From JAGPFW01 sp964535155 (lineage in GTDB: Bacteria; Patescibacteriota; WWE3; UBA101185; UBA10185), in assembly GCA_964535155.1 (NCBI GenBank), contig CAZHSR010000002.1, positions 1 to 39,698 of the forward strand: a stretch of 39,698 nucleotides of DNA, in the 5' to 3' direction. The notes under the pieces were generated by a model. The model made no database searches, was not told the DNA's origin, and saw nothing but the letters and a program-made list of their open reading frames with translations. Position numbers and translations under genes: made by a program. This document shows, piece after piece, positions 1 through 6,660 of this stretch; positions within the stretch are counted from its first letter, which is position 1; each line of letters starts with the position of its first letter.

Positions 1-67
1 ATTCCTCATCAGGAAAGATATACGCAAGAATTGCAGAAGAATCTACTACCACTTGCTTTTTTGGCAT
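1..67 (-). CDS. PIN-domain (VapC-like) toxin, N-terminal fragment
   Basis: Only the first 22 codons are inside the window and the gene runs off its left edge. The translation begins MPKKQVVVDSSAILAYIF; the V-V-D-S-S-A-I-L-A pattern is the first beta strand of a PIN domain and carries the first catalytic Asp. The family consists of Mg-dependent ribonucleases, usually the toxin of a VapBC pair. The ATG shares its A with the TAA of the upstream antitoxin (TAATG), so the two are translationally coupled, and an AGGGAGGAG stretch just before the start lies inside the antitoxin gene. The RNA target cannot be inferred from a fragment. Confidence 0.75.
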   Translation of the reverse strand, partial: MPKKQVVVDSSAILAYIFPDEE

Positions 68-324
68 TAGTATCTCCTCCCTTCCTCTATAAGGTCTCTA
101 TAATTTATTCCTTTTGTGTCTATCTTTTTTGCTGAATCCCTTAAAATACTTAAAGCCTTTTTCCTTCTTTCAGCCTCATAGGAATAACCTTTCCCTTGAA
201 GGGCAGCAATAGCATCCCTTATAACTTGATTTATGCTTATTTTCTTACTTTCTGCTATAGCTACCACCAATCGATGTTCTTGTTCCGTTAAAAGAACATT
301 TGTTCTGTATGTGAGTGTTGTCAT
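67..324 (-). CDS. small antitoxin (VapB-type, probably ribbon-helix-helix)
   Basis: An 85-residue protein starting MTTLTYRTNVLLTEQEH. The N-terminal strand followed by a basic amphipathic helix (ESKKISINQVIRDAI) resembles ribbon-helix-helix/CopG-type antitoxins. It should neutralise the PIN protein encoded directly downstream and repress its own promoter. An ATG 15 codons further upstream exists, but the start at 324 is preferred. A TTGCAA-17-TACTAT promoter ends six bases before this ATG, and a 12-bp palindrome overlaps its -10 box, so the longer form would lie upstream of the transcription start. The family assignment rests on fold pattern and context, not on a unique motif. Confidence 0.7.
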   Translation of the reverse strand: MTTLTYRTNVLLTEQEHRLVVAIAESKKISINQVIRDAIAALQGKGYSYEAERRKKALSILRDSAKKIDTKGINYRDLIEEGRRY

Positions 325-359
325 TGAGGTATAGTAACATGTTACCGGAGGATTTGCAA
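325..359 (-). promoter_or_regulatory. leaderless promoter with palindromic operator of the VapBC-like pair
   Basis: On the minus strand TTGCAA (354-359), a 17-nt spacer and TACTAT (331-336) end six bases before the ATG at 324. The perfect palindrome GTAACATGTTAC (334-345) covers the end of the -10 box and part of the spacer. This is where an autorepressing antitoxin would bind. Confidence 0.65.
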
Positions 360-399
360 GAATAGACAAAAAACTTTAAATACAATGACAAGAAGAAGT

Positions 400-1341
400 T
401 TAATACAGCTTTAAATTCATATTGTTTTGTAGTGCATCTCTTACCCTAGACATTTCCTCTAAGTCTATTTCCTTACCCTCATTATTATTAAACATTAAGG
501 CCATCCAAGCAAAATAACTTAAATTTCTTATTTTCACGGCTTTTTTGTACTCCGCATCAATATCTTCGGTTGAAAAAGAATCTTGATAAATCCTAAAAAG
601 TTCTTTTTTAAGATTATTAGGTGCAGAATCAATAATGCTAGCCAAATCCACAGCTACAGAACCAATTCTTGGCTGTGTCCAATCAATCACAAATGTCTCT
701 CCAATGTTCGTGAATAAAAAATTATGTAAAGATAAATCCCCATGGATAATTGTTTTGTTTTTTGAGTTTTCTAAGGTATATAAACTCTCTTCAAATAAAT
801 TTGTGGATACCTGTAAGCTATTTATTAATGGCTCATTTATTAATGGGCAGTTTTTACTCTCAAAACTTTTGAAAATTTCCCCATACCATTCCCTTAATCC
901 ATAAAACTTTTTAATGTGAAGATAGGGGAGGGCATGATTTGAAAGTTTTTCAATATTTCCTTGGAGGACTCTATCCTTTTTTATTAACCATTCCAGTGCC
1001 ACATAGTAGTGCCTCGTACTGGTATAGTCGGCATATTCATGGCTAATGTATTTTTGGATAACAAAGAATTCATAGTTGTGTGTCAGAAAACCATAAACTT
1101 GTGGATAGTCTAGCTTGTAGCTTAATAAAATCTTTTCATAAAATTCTTTAAATTCGGGTATTTCTGGTCGGATAATTAAGTCATGAACCTCTCCAGTTTT
1201 TAGAAGTAGAGAGAGTCTAAATACCTTTCCTGAAGATCCTTCAGTTTGAAAATCTATAGAATATGATGATAGAGAGGAGTTAAATAGCCCAGCTATCTTA
1301 GAGACAAAATCTTTAGTTATAAATTCTTTTTTTGCAACCAT
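400..1341 (-). CDS. APH-family phosphotransferase (aminoglycoside/choline kinase-like)
   Basis: A 313-residue soluble protein. The protein-kinase-like catalytic loop is visible near residue 200 (IIHGDLSLHNFLF: HGD plus Asn), followed by the metal-binding segment VIDWTQPRIG-VAVDLA. These are the Brenner-type motifs of the APH/choline-kinase superfamily, which transfers phosphate from ATP to a small-molecule hydroxyl. The substrate cannot be told: antibiotic, choline, amino sugar and homoserine kinases all share these motifs. The gene follows the methyltransferase by 15 bases but seems to have its own promoter (TATACT at 1348-1353, six bases before the ATG). Nothing in the context points to antibiotic resistance. 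Confidence 0.75.
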   Translation of the reverse strand: MVAKKEFITKDFVSKIAGLFNSSLSSYSIDFQTEGSSGKVFRLSLLLKTGEVHDLIIRPEIPEFKEFYEKILLSYKLDYPQVYGFLTHNYEFFVIQKYISHEYADYTSTRHYYVALEWLIKKDRVLQGNIEKLSNHALPYLHIKKFYGLREWYGEIFKSFESKNCPLINEPLINSLQVSTNLFEESLYTLENSKNKTIIHGDLSLHNFLFTNIGETFVIDWTQPRIGSVAVDLASIIDSAPNNLKKELFRIYQDSFSTEDIDAEYKKAVKIRNLSYFAWMALMFNNNEGKEIDLEEMSRVRDALQNNMNLKLY

Positions 1342-1353
1342 ATAGAGAGTATA
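1342..1353 (-). promoter_or_regulatory. -10 box for leaderless kinase mRNA
   Basis: TATACT (minus strand, 1348-1353) lies six bases before the ATG at 1341. The -35 position (TAGTGT, 1371-1376, 17-nt spacer) is weak and lies inside the end of the methyltransferase gene. Confidence 0.4.
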
Positions 1354-1356
1354 GGG

Positions 1357-2418
1357 TCAACTAGTCGCTAACACTATAGCTGGAGTTTGCCCTAAATATC
1401 CTATATCTATCCTTTGTAATGTGACCTCACCGAATACTTTTTTAATATGTTTAATTAAAAGCTCTGGTTTATGACAGATAATACAAAGTTTGAAATTTGG
1501 TTTAAGGATACGCTTATACTCTAGAATAGTTTTTGCATATAGCCCTGTAATATTTGTGACTTCGTGTTGTTTATCCCATGGGAGGTTAGAAATAGCACAG
1601 TCAAAGTAGGCTGAGTCCCATTTTGTTTTGGTGGCATCTAGAATTTTGATATTTTCCGTTTGAGTGTTCCCTAATTCTTTTAAACTTCTTCTTGTTAAAG
1701 TAACACTAAACTCTTTTTGCGTACTTTGTCTCCATATTTNNNNNNNNNNACCTGTTGGATTTATGTCTCCTCCAAAAACATTGAAATTTTCTAGATGTGC
1801 CTCGCAGAGGATAGTCCCGCTCCCGCAAAAGTTATCCACAACTTTAGAATCTCTCTGCAACCCTTCCGTTGTCAATAGAACCATCGCTGAGGCAATAGTG
1901 GGCTTTAAAGCTCCTAAATAATTATCGGTTTCATAACTTCTCTTATTCAATGGCTCTTTTGTTAAACGTATTGCTAAAAGACCAAAATCGTCATTTATAA
2001 ATACTCTGAAATCTAAGTTTGTACGCTCTTTGAGAGTGTGGTTAAGCCCAAATTCTACTAGTTGCAAAAGGAGAGATTCAATTAGAATGTCTTTGTCTAT
2101 CTTTTTTGAAACGATTGAGGAGGTAACTGAGAAAGTATTATCTATATGTCTTAACGAATTAATTATTTTCAATGCATTATTAATGGTATTCTTATTCAAT
2201 TTCTGAGTGTTATTTATTATCATACCAGAATTANNNNNNNNNNAAAGTCCTATATCGTCTGCAGTTTTCATTGTAAGTAGATTGTGTAAATTTCCGCCAT
2301 ATTCAAAGATCAATACTTTAGTTCTTTTCTCAATTATCTCAGCATCCTCTAAATTAGTTAGAATCTCCTTTTCAACAATATTTTCTAAACCTTTTACTGT
2401 AAATGCGACAAATTTCAT
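1357..2418 (-). CDS. Trm14/RlmKL-type RNA methyltransferase (N2-guanine class) with two assembly gaps
   Basis: About 353 residues. The N-terminal part (1-160) looks like a THUMP/ferredoxin-like RNA-binding region (VKGLENIVEKEI at the start; FRVFINDDFGLLAIRLTKEPL near 155). The C-terminal half is a Rossmann methyltransferase: VVDNFCGSGTILCEA (SAM-binding motif I), GGDINP (acidic loop) and the catalytic motif SNLPWD, the NPPY-like signature of N2-guanine methyltransferases such as Trm14/TrmN and RlmL. It probably methylates a guanine in tRNA or rRNA. Two runs of ten N (1740-1749, 2234-2243) interrupt it; the frame on both sides of each gap is the same if the gap length is read as given. A -10 box (TATAAT, 2429-2434) lies ten bases before the ATG. 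Confidence 0.75.
   Translation of the reverse strand: MKFVAFTVKGLENIVEKEILTNLEDAEIIEKRTKVLIFEYGGNLHNLLTMKTADDIGLXXXXNSGMIINNTQKLNKNTINNALKIINSLRHIDNTFSVTSSIVSKKIDKDILIESLLLQLVEFGLNHTLKERTNLDFRVFINDDFGLLAIRLTKEPLNKRSYETDNYLGALKPTIASAMVLLTTEGLQRDSKVVDNFCGSGTILCEAHLENFNVFGGDINPTGXXXXIWRQSTQKEFSVTLTRRSLKELGNTQTENIKILDATKTKWDSAYFDCAISNLPWDKQHEVTNITGLYAKTILEYKRILKPNFKLCIICHKPELLIKHIKKVFGEVTLQRIDIGYLGQTPAIVLATS
1740..1749. other. assembly gap (10 N) inside the methyltransferase gene
   Basis: Ten unknown bases just after the GGDINPTG segment on the minus strand. The flanking reading frames agree with a length of 1 modulo 3. Confidence 0.95.
2234..2243. other. assembly gap (10 N) inside the methyltransferase gene
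   Basis: Ten unknown bases in the N-terminal RNA-binding half. The frame is open and protein-like on both sides when the gap is read as ten bases. Confidence 0.95.
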
Positions 2419-2724
2419 AAACGAGTTGATTATACTTTATTTAAAACAAAAAAGAGGATTGGAAGAACCGAAAAAACCCCCCACAGCATGCGACCAAAGC
2501 GACACCCGCAGAAGGTTTTCTCGTTATAAGATCATGCTTCCCGGACAGTCGGAAGCATTGAACTAAGTTAAACTTAAACTAATGGAAAAGTGCTTGCAAC
2601 TAACCCGCTTTAGAATGAAGGGTATCTTGTCCTTCTTTGACAGAGTGTAAGGGTATCTATTATTAAACCTATTAGAGTTTAAATTTTATAAGAGAAATTT
2701 GGATTTTTAATGCTTCGTTGGTTT

Positions 2725-2748
2725 ATCCTGTACATATTTGTACAGGAT
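2725..2748. repeat. perfect 10-bp inverted repeat with 4-nt loop
   Basis: ATCCTGTACA-TATT-TGTACAGGAT. No T-tract follows closely on either strand, so a terminator role is doubtful; an operator or RNA hairpin is possible. Confidence 0.7.
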
Positions 2749-2797
2749 GATTCCTTCTTTATTAAAAGATAAGAGCTTATACAAAATATGTAGGATC

Positions 2798-2813
2798 TAA
2801 AACGAAGTGCACC
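2798..2813 (+). repeat. left copy of a repeat flanking the ATPase-AbiE island
   Basis: TAAAACGAAGTGCACC recurs as TAAAACAAGTGCACC at 6575-6589 with one base less. The two copies bracket the DUF4143 ATPase and the AbiE pair. Confidence 0.4.
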
Positions 2814-3051
2814 GTTTCAAAGTGTAGTATTTGACTGAACTCTTTGTGCCGTTGGGACGGGAATTGGTAAGGTTATCCCTAGCCTAAATGAGGGTATTCC
2901 TAGACATTTATTTTGAGCAGTTCTTTAGTTAGATAAAAATGTTTGTCATCCAGCCACTAATCGCTTGTAGGAATATATCAAAAATGATATGTCCCATGTA
3001 GGGCGTATTTTAACCATTAGACAAGATACCCGAATGGAATTAAGTACTTAG

Positions 3052-3086
3052 TTGACAAAGTACCCAAATACATTTACACTTCCTGC
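3052..3086 (+). promoter_or_regulatory. leaderless promoter of the DUF4143 ATPase
   Basis: TTGACA (3052-3057), 17-nt spacer, TACACT (3075-3080), then six bases to the ATG at 3087. No ribosome binding site is present. Confidence 0.75.
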
Positions 3087-4412
3087 ATGGAAATAGAATT
3101 AGAAAGGTTAGAATTGCAAAATCCCCAGTGGCTTGGAAACCCTATATATACGCCAGATCAAAAAAGGGATATTTTTTATGAGCTTTCCAAAGATTTATCT
3201 GATGACCTTATTATTTTGATAAATGGACCCCGAAGAGTAGGGAAATCGGTTCTTTTGAAGCAACTAATAAAAAATCTCATAGAAAAGGACTCAATTTCTC
3301 CTAGAAATACATTTTTTTACGAATTCTCGCATGGAGACACAAAGGAGACCTTAGAGGAAGTTTTTAAAACCTATTCCGAAGAGATATGGGATAGACAAGA
3401 GAGAGCCTATTTGTTCTTTGATGAAGCACAATATATAGAAGGTTATGAAAGCACTATAAAACTAATTTATGACCTGCATAAGGGAAGGGTAAAAATCTTT
3501 CTCACTGGGTCTTTAAGTATAAGTTACAAAAGGCGAATGCAAGAAAGCCTAGCAGGAAGGTTTTTTGAAAAGAAGCTTTTTCCTCTTTCATACGAGGAAT
3601 ATCTAAAATTTACTAATCCAGAAGAGTATTCCAATTACCTGCATCTAAAGGGTTTAACAAAGCCATTACTCGTGCAAGGTTTTGCTCAAAGGAATCGTGC
3701 GGATTTTGAGGTTTTCCTTAGATATAAAAGGTTGCCAGAAACGGTTTTTTTCCAAGATCTTGAAAAGTGTCAAATGTATATTTCCACTGTAAAAGATCAA
3801 TCGCTTAACCAAGATGCTCTTACATACTTTGGCGTAGGAAAGCCCACAATATTGTCTGCCTTTTTTGCACATATTTCTGAAAAACCAGGTATGGAAGTTA
3901 ATTTGTCAGCTCTTTCCCAAGACATCTTTTCTGTCACTGAACCAACACTTTCTTCATATCTTGACATACTGGAGATAATGGGAATGGTTTACATAGTTCG
4001 TAATACATTAAATCCTTTAAAGGCAGTAAATAGCCTTAGAAAAGCCTATGTAAGCTCCCATTTTTCTTCTCCAAACATTAATATTGGCTATCTTGTAGAA
4101 AGCTATGTATTGGAAAGACTTTTATCACAAGGAGAAAAGGTCACATATTACAGGAAGAGAGACAAAGAAATTGACTTTTTGGTCCCCGAAAATAAAAAAG
4201 CTTATGAAGTTAAGTATCGTTCTCAGATTAAGGATTCAGATTTTAAGTTTTTAAACGAGTTTTGTACAAAAAATTCATATAATCCTTTTGTAGTAAGTCT
4301 TAAGGATGTCTCTGCGAGCTTAGTGGAAGGGGATTTGGGGCGTAAGGGAAGGGCTAAGCTGGTGGAAGAGGGGAATATTCTTCCTAGTTTTATTCCTGCA
4401 GTGTTTTTTTGA
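3087..4412 (+). CDS. AAA_14/DUF4143 ATPase with C-terminal nuclease-like domain
   Basis: A 441-residue protein. The Walker A motif is GPRRVGKSVLL (about residues 47-57) and Walker B is YLFFDEAQYI (about 110-119). A sensor-like LTGSLSI follows, then the helical region, and at the C-terminus EIDFLVPENKKAYEVKYRS. That E-D-(x)n-E-V-K pattern resembles the PD-(D/E)XK nuclease fold of DUF4143 proteins. The family is widespread in archaea and uncultured bacteria; its role is unknown, with mobile-element and defence roles suggested by gene context. The gene sits upstream of an AbiE toxin-antitoxin pair on the same strand, and a second family member (26934-28220) also has an AbiEi-like gene beside it. 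Translation probably starts at the 5' end of the mRNA. Confidence 0.85.
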   Translation: MEIELERLELQNPQWLGNPIYTPDQKRDIFYELSKDLSDDLIILINGPRRVGKSVLLKQLIKNLIEKDSISPRNTFFYEFSHGDTKETLEEVFKTYSEEIWDRQERAYLFFDEAQYIEGYESTIKLIYDLHKGRVKIFLTGSLSISYKRRMQESLAGRFFEKKLFPLSYEEYLKFTNPEEYSNYLHLKGLTKPLLVQGFAQRNRADFEVFLRYKRLPETVFFQDLEKCQMYISTVKDQSLNQDALTYFGVGKPTILSAFFAHISEKPGMEVNLSALSQDIFSVTEPTLSSYLDILEIMGMVYIVRNTLNPLKAVNSLRKAYVSSHFSSPNINIGYLVESYVLERLLSQGEKVTYYRKRDKEIDFLVPENKKAYEVKYRSQIKDSDFKFLNEFCTKNSYNPFVVSLKDVSASLVEGDLGRKGRAKLVEEGNILPSFIPAVFF

Positions 4413-4476
4413 TCAACTCTATAAATGCACTATCTAGGCTATAGACTTACAACCCCTCCTTTTTGTATCGTTTAGA

Positions 4477-4501
4477 GTACAAATACCCCGGGTATTTGTA
4501 C
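4477..4501. repeat. perfect 12-bp palindrome with one-base centre
   Basis: GTACAAATACCC, central C, GGGTATTTGTAC. It is flanked by further partly complementary blocks (CCCCTC near 4454 and GAGGGG near 4520; TCGTTT and AAACGA). It could be an operator or a very stable hairpin and lies about 65 bp after the ATPase stop. Confidence 0.8.
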
Positions 4502-4571
4502 CCAAAGTTGTACAAAACGAGGGGGTATTTAGTCATTAAGGAAAAATATTCGAGTCTGCTATGGTATTTTG

Positions 4572-4599
4572 TTGACTTGTACAAACCACAAACTATACT
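4572..4599 (+). promoter_or_regulatory. sigma70-like promoter without a following gene
   Basis: TTGACT (4572-4577), 16-nt spacer, TATACT (4594-4599). Transcription would start near 4606 and read into the foldable segment 4629-4796 rather than into a recognisable gene. Confidence 0.5.
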
Positions 4600-4605
4600 T
4601 TCTTT

Positions 4606-4796
4606 AGCCAATCATCTTGGACAGGCAAGGGCTCCAGAGAAGCCTGCATTTGAGAAGATCCGGTAGCTAATTGCTTTTATGCTTTTAGCAACTCAAACAA
4701 GTAGAAGAGGGAGTTACAGTTTAGTTTTTCTGTACGGGAGGGGCTTGTATGAGGCTTTACCGGTATGGGAGTTTGAATCTCCCTTGGCGGAGCCCA
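4606..4796 (+). ncRNA. possible structured non-coding RNA with tRNA-like 3' end
   Basis: Nested complementary segments are present: GGGCTCC (4629-4635) with GGAGCCC (4789-4795), and CCGGTA (4660-4665) with TACCGG (4758-4763). A hairpin GGGAG-TTTGAAT-CTCCC (4767-4783) has the stem length and seven-base loop of a tRNA T-arm. The tRNA geometry is wrong: five extra bases separate this arm from the closing stem, and no D-arm or anticodon arm can be placed. It may be a tRNA/tmRNA relic or an unrelated RNA. A promoter ends just upstream. Confidence 0.3.
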
Positions 4797-4862
4797 ATTA
4801 TTTTCAACGCCACAGTGATAACAACACATCGATTTGGCTTTACATACACCCATAAGTACCGC

Positions 4863-4889
4863 TTTACATTTTTGGTATAAAAATGTAAA
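4863..4889. repeat. 11-bp inverted repeat upstream of abiE
   Basis: TTTACATTTTT, loop GGTAT, AAAAATGTAAA. The half-site CTTTACAT also occurs at about 4838. It is a candidate distal AbiEi operator, since AbiEi antitoxins are known to bind inverted repeats in their own promoter. Confidence 0.55.
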
Positions 4890-4957
4890 ACGCCATTATG
4901 GGGCAGTGCTAGAGAATTCAGTTTATTTGAATTTGCGACATTATGGTAGGCAATATC

Positions 4958-4996
4958 TTGACTCTATTTCTGTTTGCACATATAATCATGTGCAAA
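4958..4996 (+). promoter_or_regulatory. leaderless abiE promoter overlapped by an inverted repeat
   Basis: TTGACT (4958-4963), 17-nt spacer, TATAAT (4981-4986), nine bases, ATG at 4996. The arms TTTGCACAT (4973-4981) and ATGTGCAAA (4988-4996) lie on both sides of the -10 box and reach the start codon. A protein bound here would block transcription. Confidence 0.75.
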
Positions 4997-5703
4997 TGGA
5001 AATAAAAACATCACTACTGGCAAAAGAAGTCTCAAAACCAGCAAAAAAACCCTCAAAAATAGACATCCTAGATACTCTAAAGAATTCAGCATTCCCTTAT
5101 TTCACAAGATCTAACCTTATGCTACTTCTTGGAGAAAATAGACGAACATTGGATGCCAAAATCTCCCGTTTAATTAAGGATGGCTTGTTGTTGAGAGTAG
5201 CCCCAGGAGAGTATATAAACAAGACTTTCTATGACAAACTTCCCCCGCTTGAAAGAGTCACATTCTTAGAATATATAAGTACTGTTTTGGTATATCCGTC
5301 ATATATTTCTTTAGAATATGCACTTTCTCAGTATAATTTCTTAGCAGAGTCATTAGAGGCTGTAACACTAGTAACTACAAAAAAGACGCAAAAGTTTACT
5401 TTGGTACGACCATCGTTTATATACAGATCTGTTAAGCCTCAGTACTTTAATTCATACAGTCAACGCACTTTTAAAGACTATACATATCCTTTTGCATCGC
5501 TATCAAAGGCTTTCTTTGACCTTGTTTATCTAACCCCCTTAAGAAATGCCACTGAAACAAAGGCTTTTCTCTTTGATTCTAGGTTTAACTGGGATATTTT
5601 TAACCCCTCCCAGAGGGAAGAGTTGGAATTCCTTCTTATGTCCTCAAACTCACCAAAATTGCAAAAAACAGGTAATTATTTAAAGAAAGAAGGTATTTTA
5701 TGA
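4996..5703 (+). CDS. abiEi: AbiEi-type antitoxin/transcriptional regulator
   Basis: 235 residues from the ATG at 4996 (MEIKTSLLAKEV). The N-terminal winged helix (about residues 20-70: FPYFTRSNLMLLL...RRTLDAKISRLIKDGLLLRVAPGEYIN) is followed by the AbiEi C-terminal domain (YPSYISLEYALSQYNF..., later ASLSKAFFDLVYL). In type IV AbiE systems AbiEi counteracts the toxin without binding it and represses the operon. An open frame continues upstream to 4834, but that part contains two inverted repeats and the promoter, so it is rejected as coding. The stop overlaps the toxin start (ATGA), typical of this operon type. Confidence 0.85.
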   Translation: MEIKTSLLAKEVSKPAKKPSKIDILDTLKNSAFPYFTRSNLMLLLGENRRTLDAKISRLIKDGLLLRVAPGEYINKTFYDKLPPLERVTFLEYISTVLVYPSYISLEYALSQYNFLAESLEAVTLVTTKKTQKFTLVRPSFIYRSVKPQYFNSYSQRTFKDYTYPFASLSKAFFDLVYLTPLRNATETKAFLFDSRFNWDIFNPSQREELEFLLMSSNSPKLQKTGNYLKKEGIL

Positions 5704-6551
5704 TTTTGGAAAACTCAGTAAAAAGAATTATTGAAGAGTCGGGTAATGAGGATACCCTTTTTTTAAGAAATCTAATCAAAGAAGAGTTGCAGAATTATGT
5801 GCTGAATTTTATCTATAATAATAAGCAATATCAAAAATTAATCTTTACAGGAGGTACATGTTTAAAGAAGGTATATGGACTAAACCGCTTGTCGGAAGAT
5901 TTGGACTTTGATTACATGCCAAGCATGGATTTTGATATAAAATCCTTTGGAGAAGACATAATTTCCTATTTTTTCACGACTTTACAGTACAGTAAGGCTA
6001 CATATAAAATTTCAGGTAAGCGAAACATGCTCTTTCTCAAATTCCCCTTATTAAAGGATTTTGTCACCATGACTGATAAAATACCTGAGGACATATTTCT
6101 TAGGTGTGATTTTAGTGAAGAAACCCTTGGGAGTTTTGGGGAAAGCTTAAACCCTGTAACAACGGGATCCTTTGCATTTTTTGTTCGTTCTTATGATCTT
6201 CCAACTCTCTTTTCTAATAAAATAGTAGCTTTCCTGAATAGGAGCTTTTACTCAGGAAAATTTCAGAAATTGCCCTTTAAAGGAAGGGATGTGTACGACT
6301 TATTCTGGTTTCTTCAACTATCCGCAAAAAGTTCTTTTAACTTGCGTCCCAATAAAGAAAGGTTGCAAAAACTTTTAGGGGACCGCTCCATGGATGAGAT
6401 ACGCAAAGAAATAAAAGAAAAAATTTCTCAAATTGATGCGAATTTTGTAGTAAAGGATTTACGCCCTCTTGTAAGGGACGCGGGCTTCTTGGAGGGATTT
6501 GAGTCTGGGTTTAAGTCGTTTATTGAAGGGAATATTGATTTTGTGTTGTAA
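5700..6551 (+). CDS. abiEii: AbiEii-type nucleotidyltransferase toxin
   Basis: 283 residues. The nucleotidyltransferase core is clear: LIFTGGTCLKKVYGLNRLSEDLDFDY near residues 48-73 contains GG-T (phosphate-binding turn) and the acidic S-E-D-L-D-F-D metal-binding motif of the DUF1814/AbiEii family. Family members are bacteriostatic nucleotidyltransferases; a related toxin family modifies tRNA 3' ends. The length is near the usual ~300 residues and the motifs look intact, so it may be active. The start overlaps abiEi by four bases (ATGA). Confidence 0.88.
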   Translation: MILENSVKRIIEESGNEDTLFLRNLIKEELQNYVLNFIYNNKQYQKLIFTGGTCLKKVYGLNRLSEDLDFDYMPSMDFDIKSFGEDIISYFFTTLQYSKATYKISGKRNMLFLKFPLLKDFVTMTDKIPEDIFLRCDFSEETLGSFGESLNPVTTGSFAFFVRSYDLPTLFSNKIVAFLNRSFYSGKFQKLPFKGRDVYDLFWFLQLSAKSSFNLRPNKERLQKLLGDRSMDEIRKEIKEKISQIDANFVVKDLRPLVRDAGFLEGFESGFKSFIEGNIDFVL

Positions 6552-6574
6552 GTGCAATGATTTGATTTAGGGTT

Positions 6575-6589
6575 TAAAACAAGTGCACC
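6575..6589 (+). repeat. right copy of the repeat flanking the ATPase-AbiE island
   Basis: TAAAACAAGTGCACC, matching 2798-2813 with a one-base deletion, just after the AbiEii stop. Confidence 0.4.
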
Positions 6590-6631
6590 ACTTTAAGGTT
6601 AAAGCCTATTTCCTCCCATACCCCATAACAC

Positions 6632-6660
6632 TTGACAAATCCTCCACCCTATAGTACAAT
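6632..6660 (+). promoter_or_regulatory. strong sigma70-like promoter of the GC-rich gene at 7093
   Basis: TTGACA (6632-6637), 17-nt spacer, TACAAT (6655-6660). The start codon is about 430 bases further on, giving a long untranslated leader, unlike most other promoters here. Confidence 0.75.

Larger units (their letters stand above)
2419..3051. other. gene-free structured intergenic stretch
   Basis: I see no convincing coding frame here. It contains two clean hairpins: ATGCTTCC/GGAAGCAT (2534-2541, 2551-2558) and ATCCTGTACA/TGTACAGGAT (2725-2734, 2739-2748, loop TATT). It also has an inverted pair GGGTATCTTGTC (2620-2631) and GACAAGATACCC (3020-3031) about 400 bp apart. The content could be a decayed mobile element or a non-coding RNA; neither is proven. 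No tmRNA, RNase P or group II intron signature was recognised. Confidence 0.5.
4413..4957. other. palindrome-rich non-coding region upstream of abiE
   Basis: About 550 bases with no gene I would accept. It contains a 12-bp palindrome (4477-4501), a promoter (4572-4599), a foldable segment ending in a tRNA T-arm-like hairpin (4629-4796) and an 11-bp inverted repeat (4863-4889). A 67-codon open frame at 4463-4666 crosses the palindrome and promoter and has no protein-like pattern. Confidence 0.5.

Noticed and set aside
2419..3086. Group II intron or RNase P RNA
   Set aside because: Neither a domain V hairpin with intron ends nor the conserved RNase P core sequences were recognised.
4463..4666. 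67-codon open frame between the ATPase and abiE
   Set aside because: It runs through the 12-bp palindrome and the promoter, has no start signal of either type used here and no protein-like pattern.
4606..4796. Complete tRNA or tmRNA
   Set aside because: No D-arm or anticodon arm and no tag reading frame; extra bases break the T-arm/acceptor geometry. Kept only as a possible structured RNA.
4834..4995. 54-residue N-terminal extension of AbiEi
   Set aside because: This stretch holds two inverted repeats and a consensus promoter, and the winged-helix domain begins after 4996.
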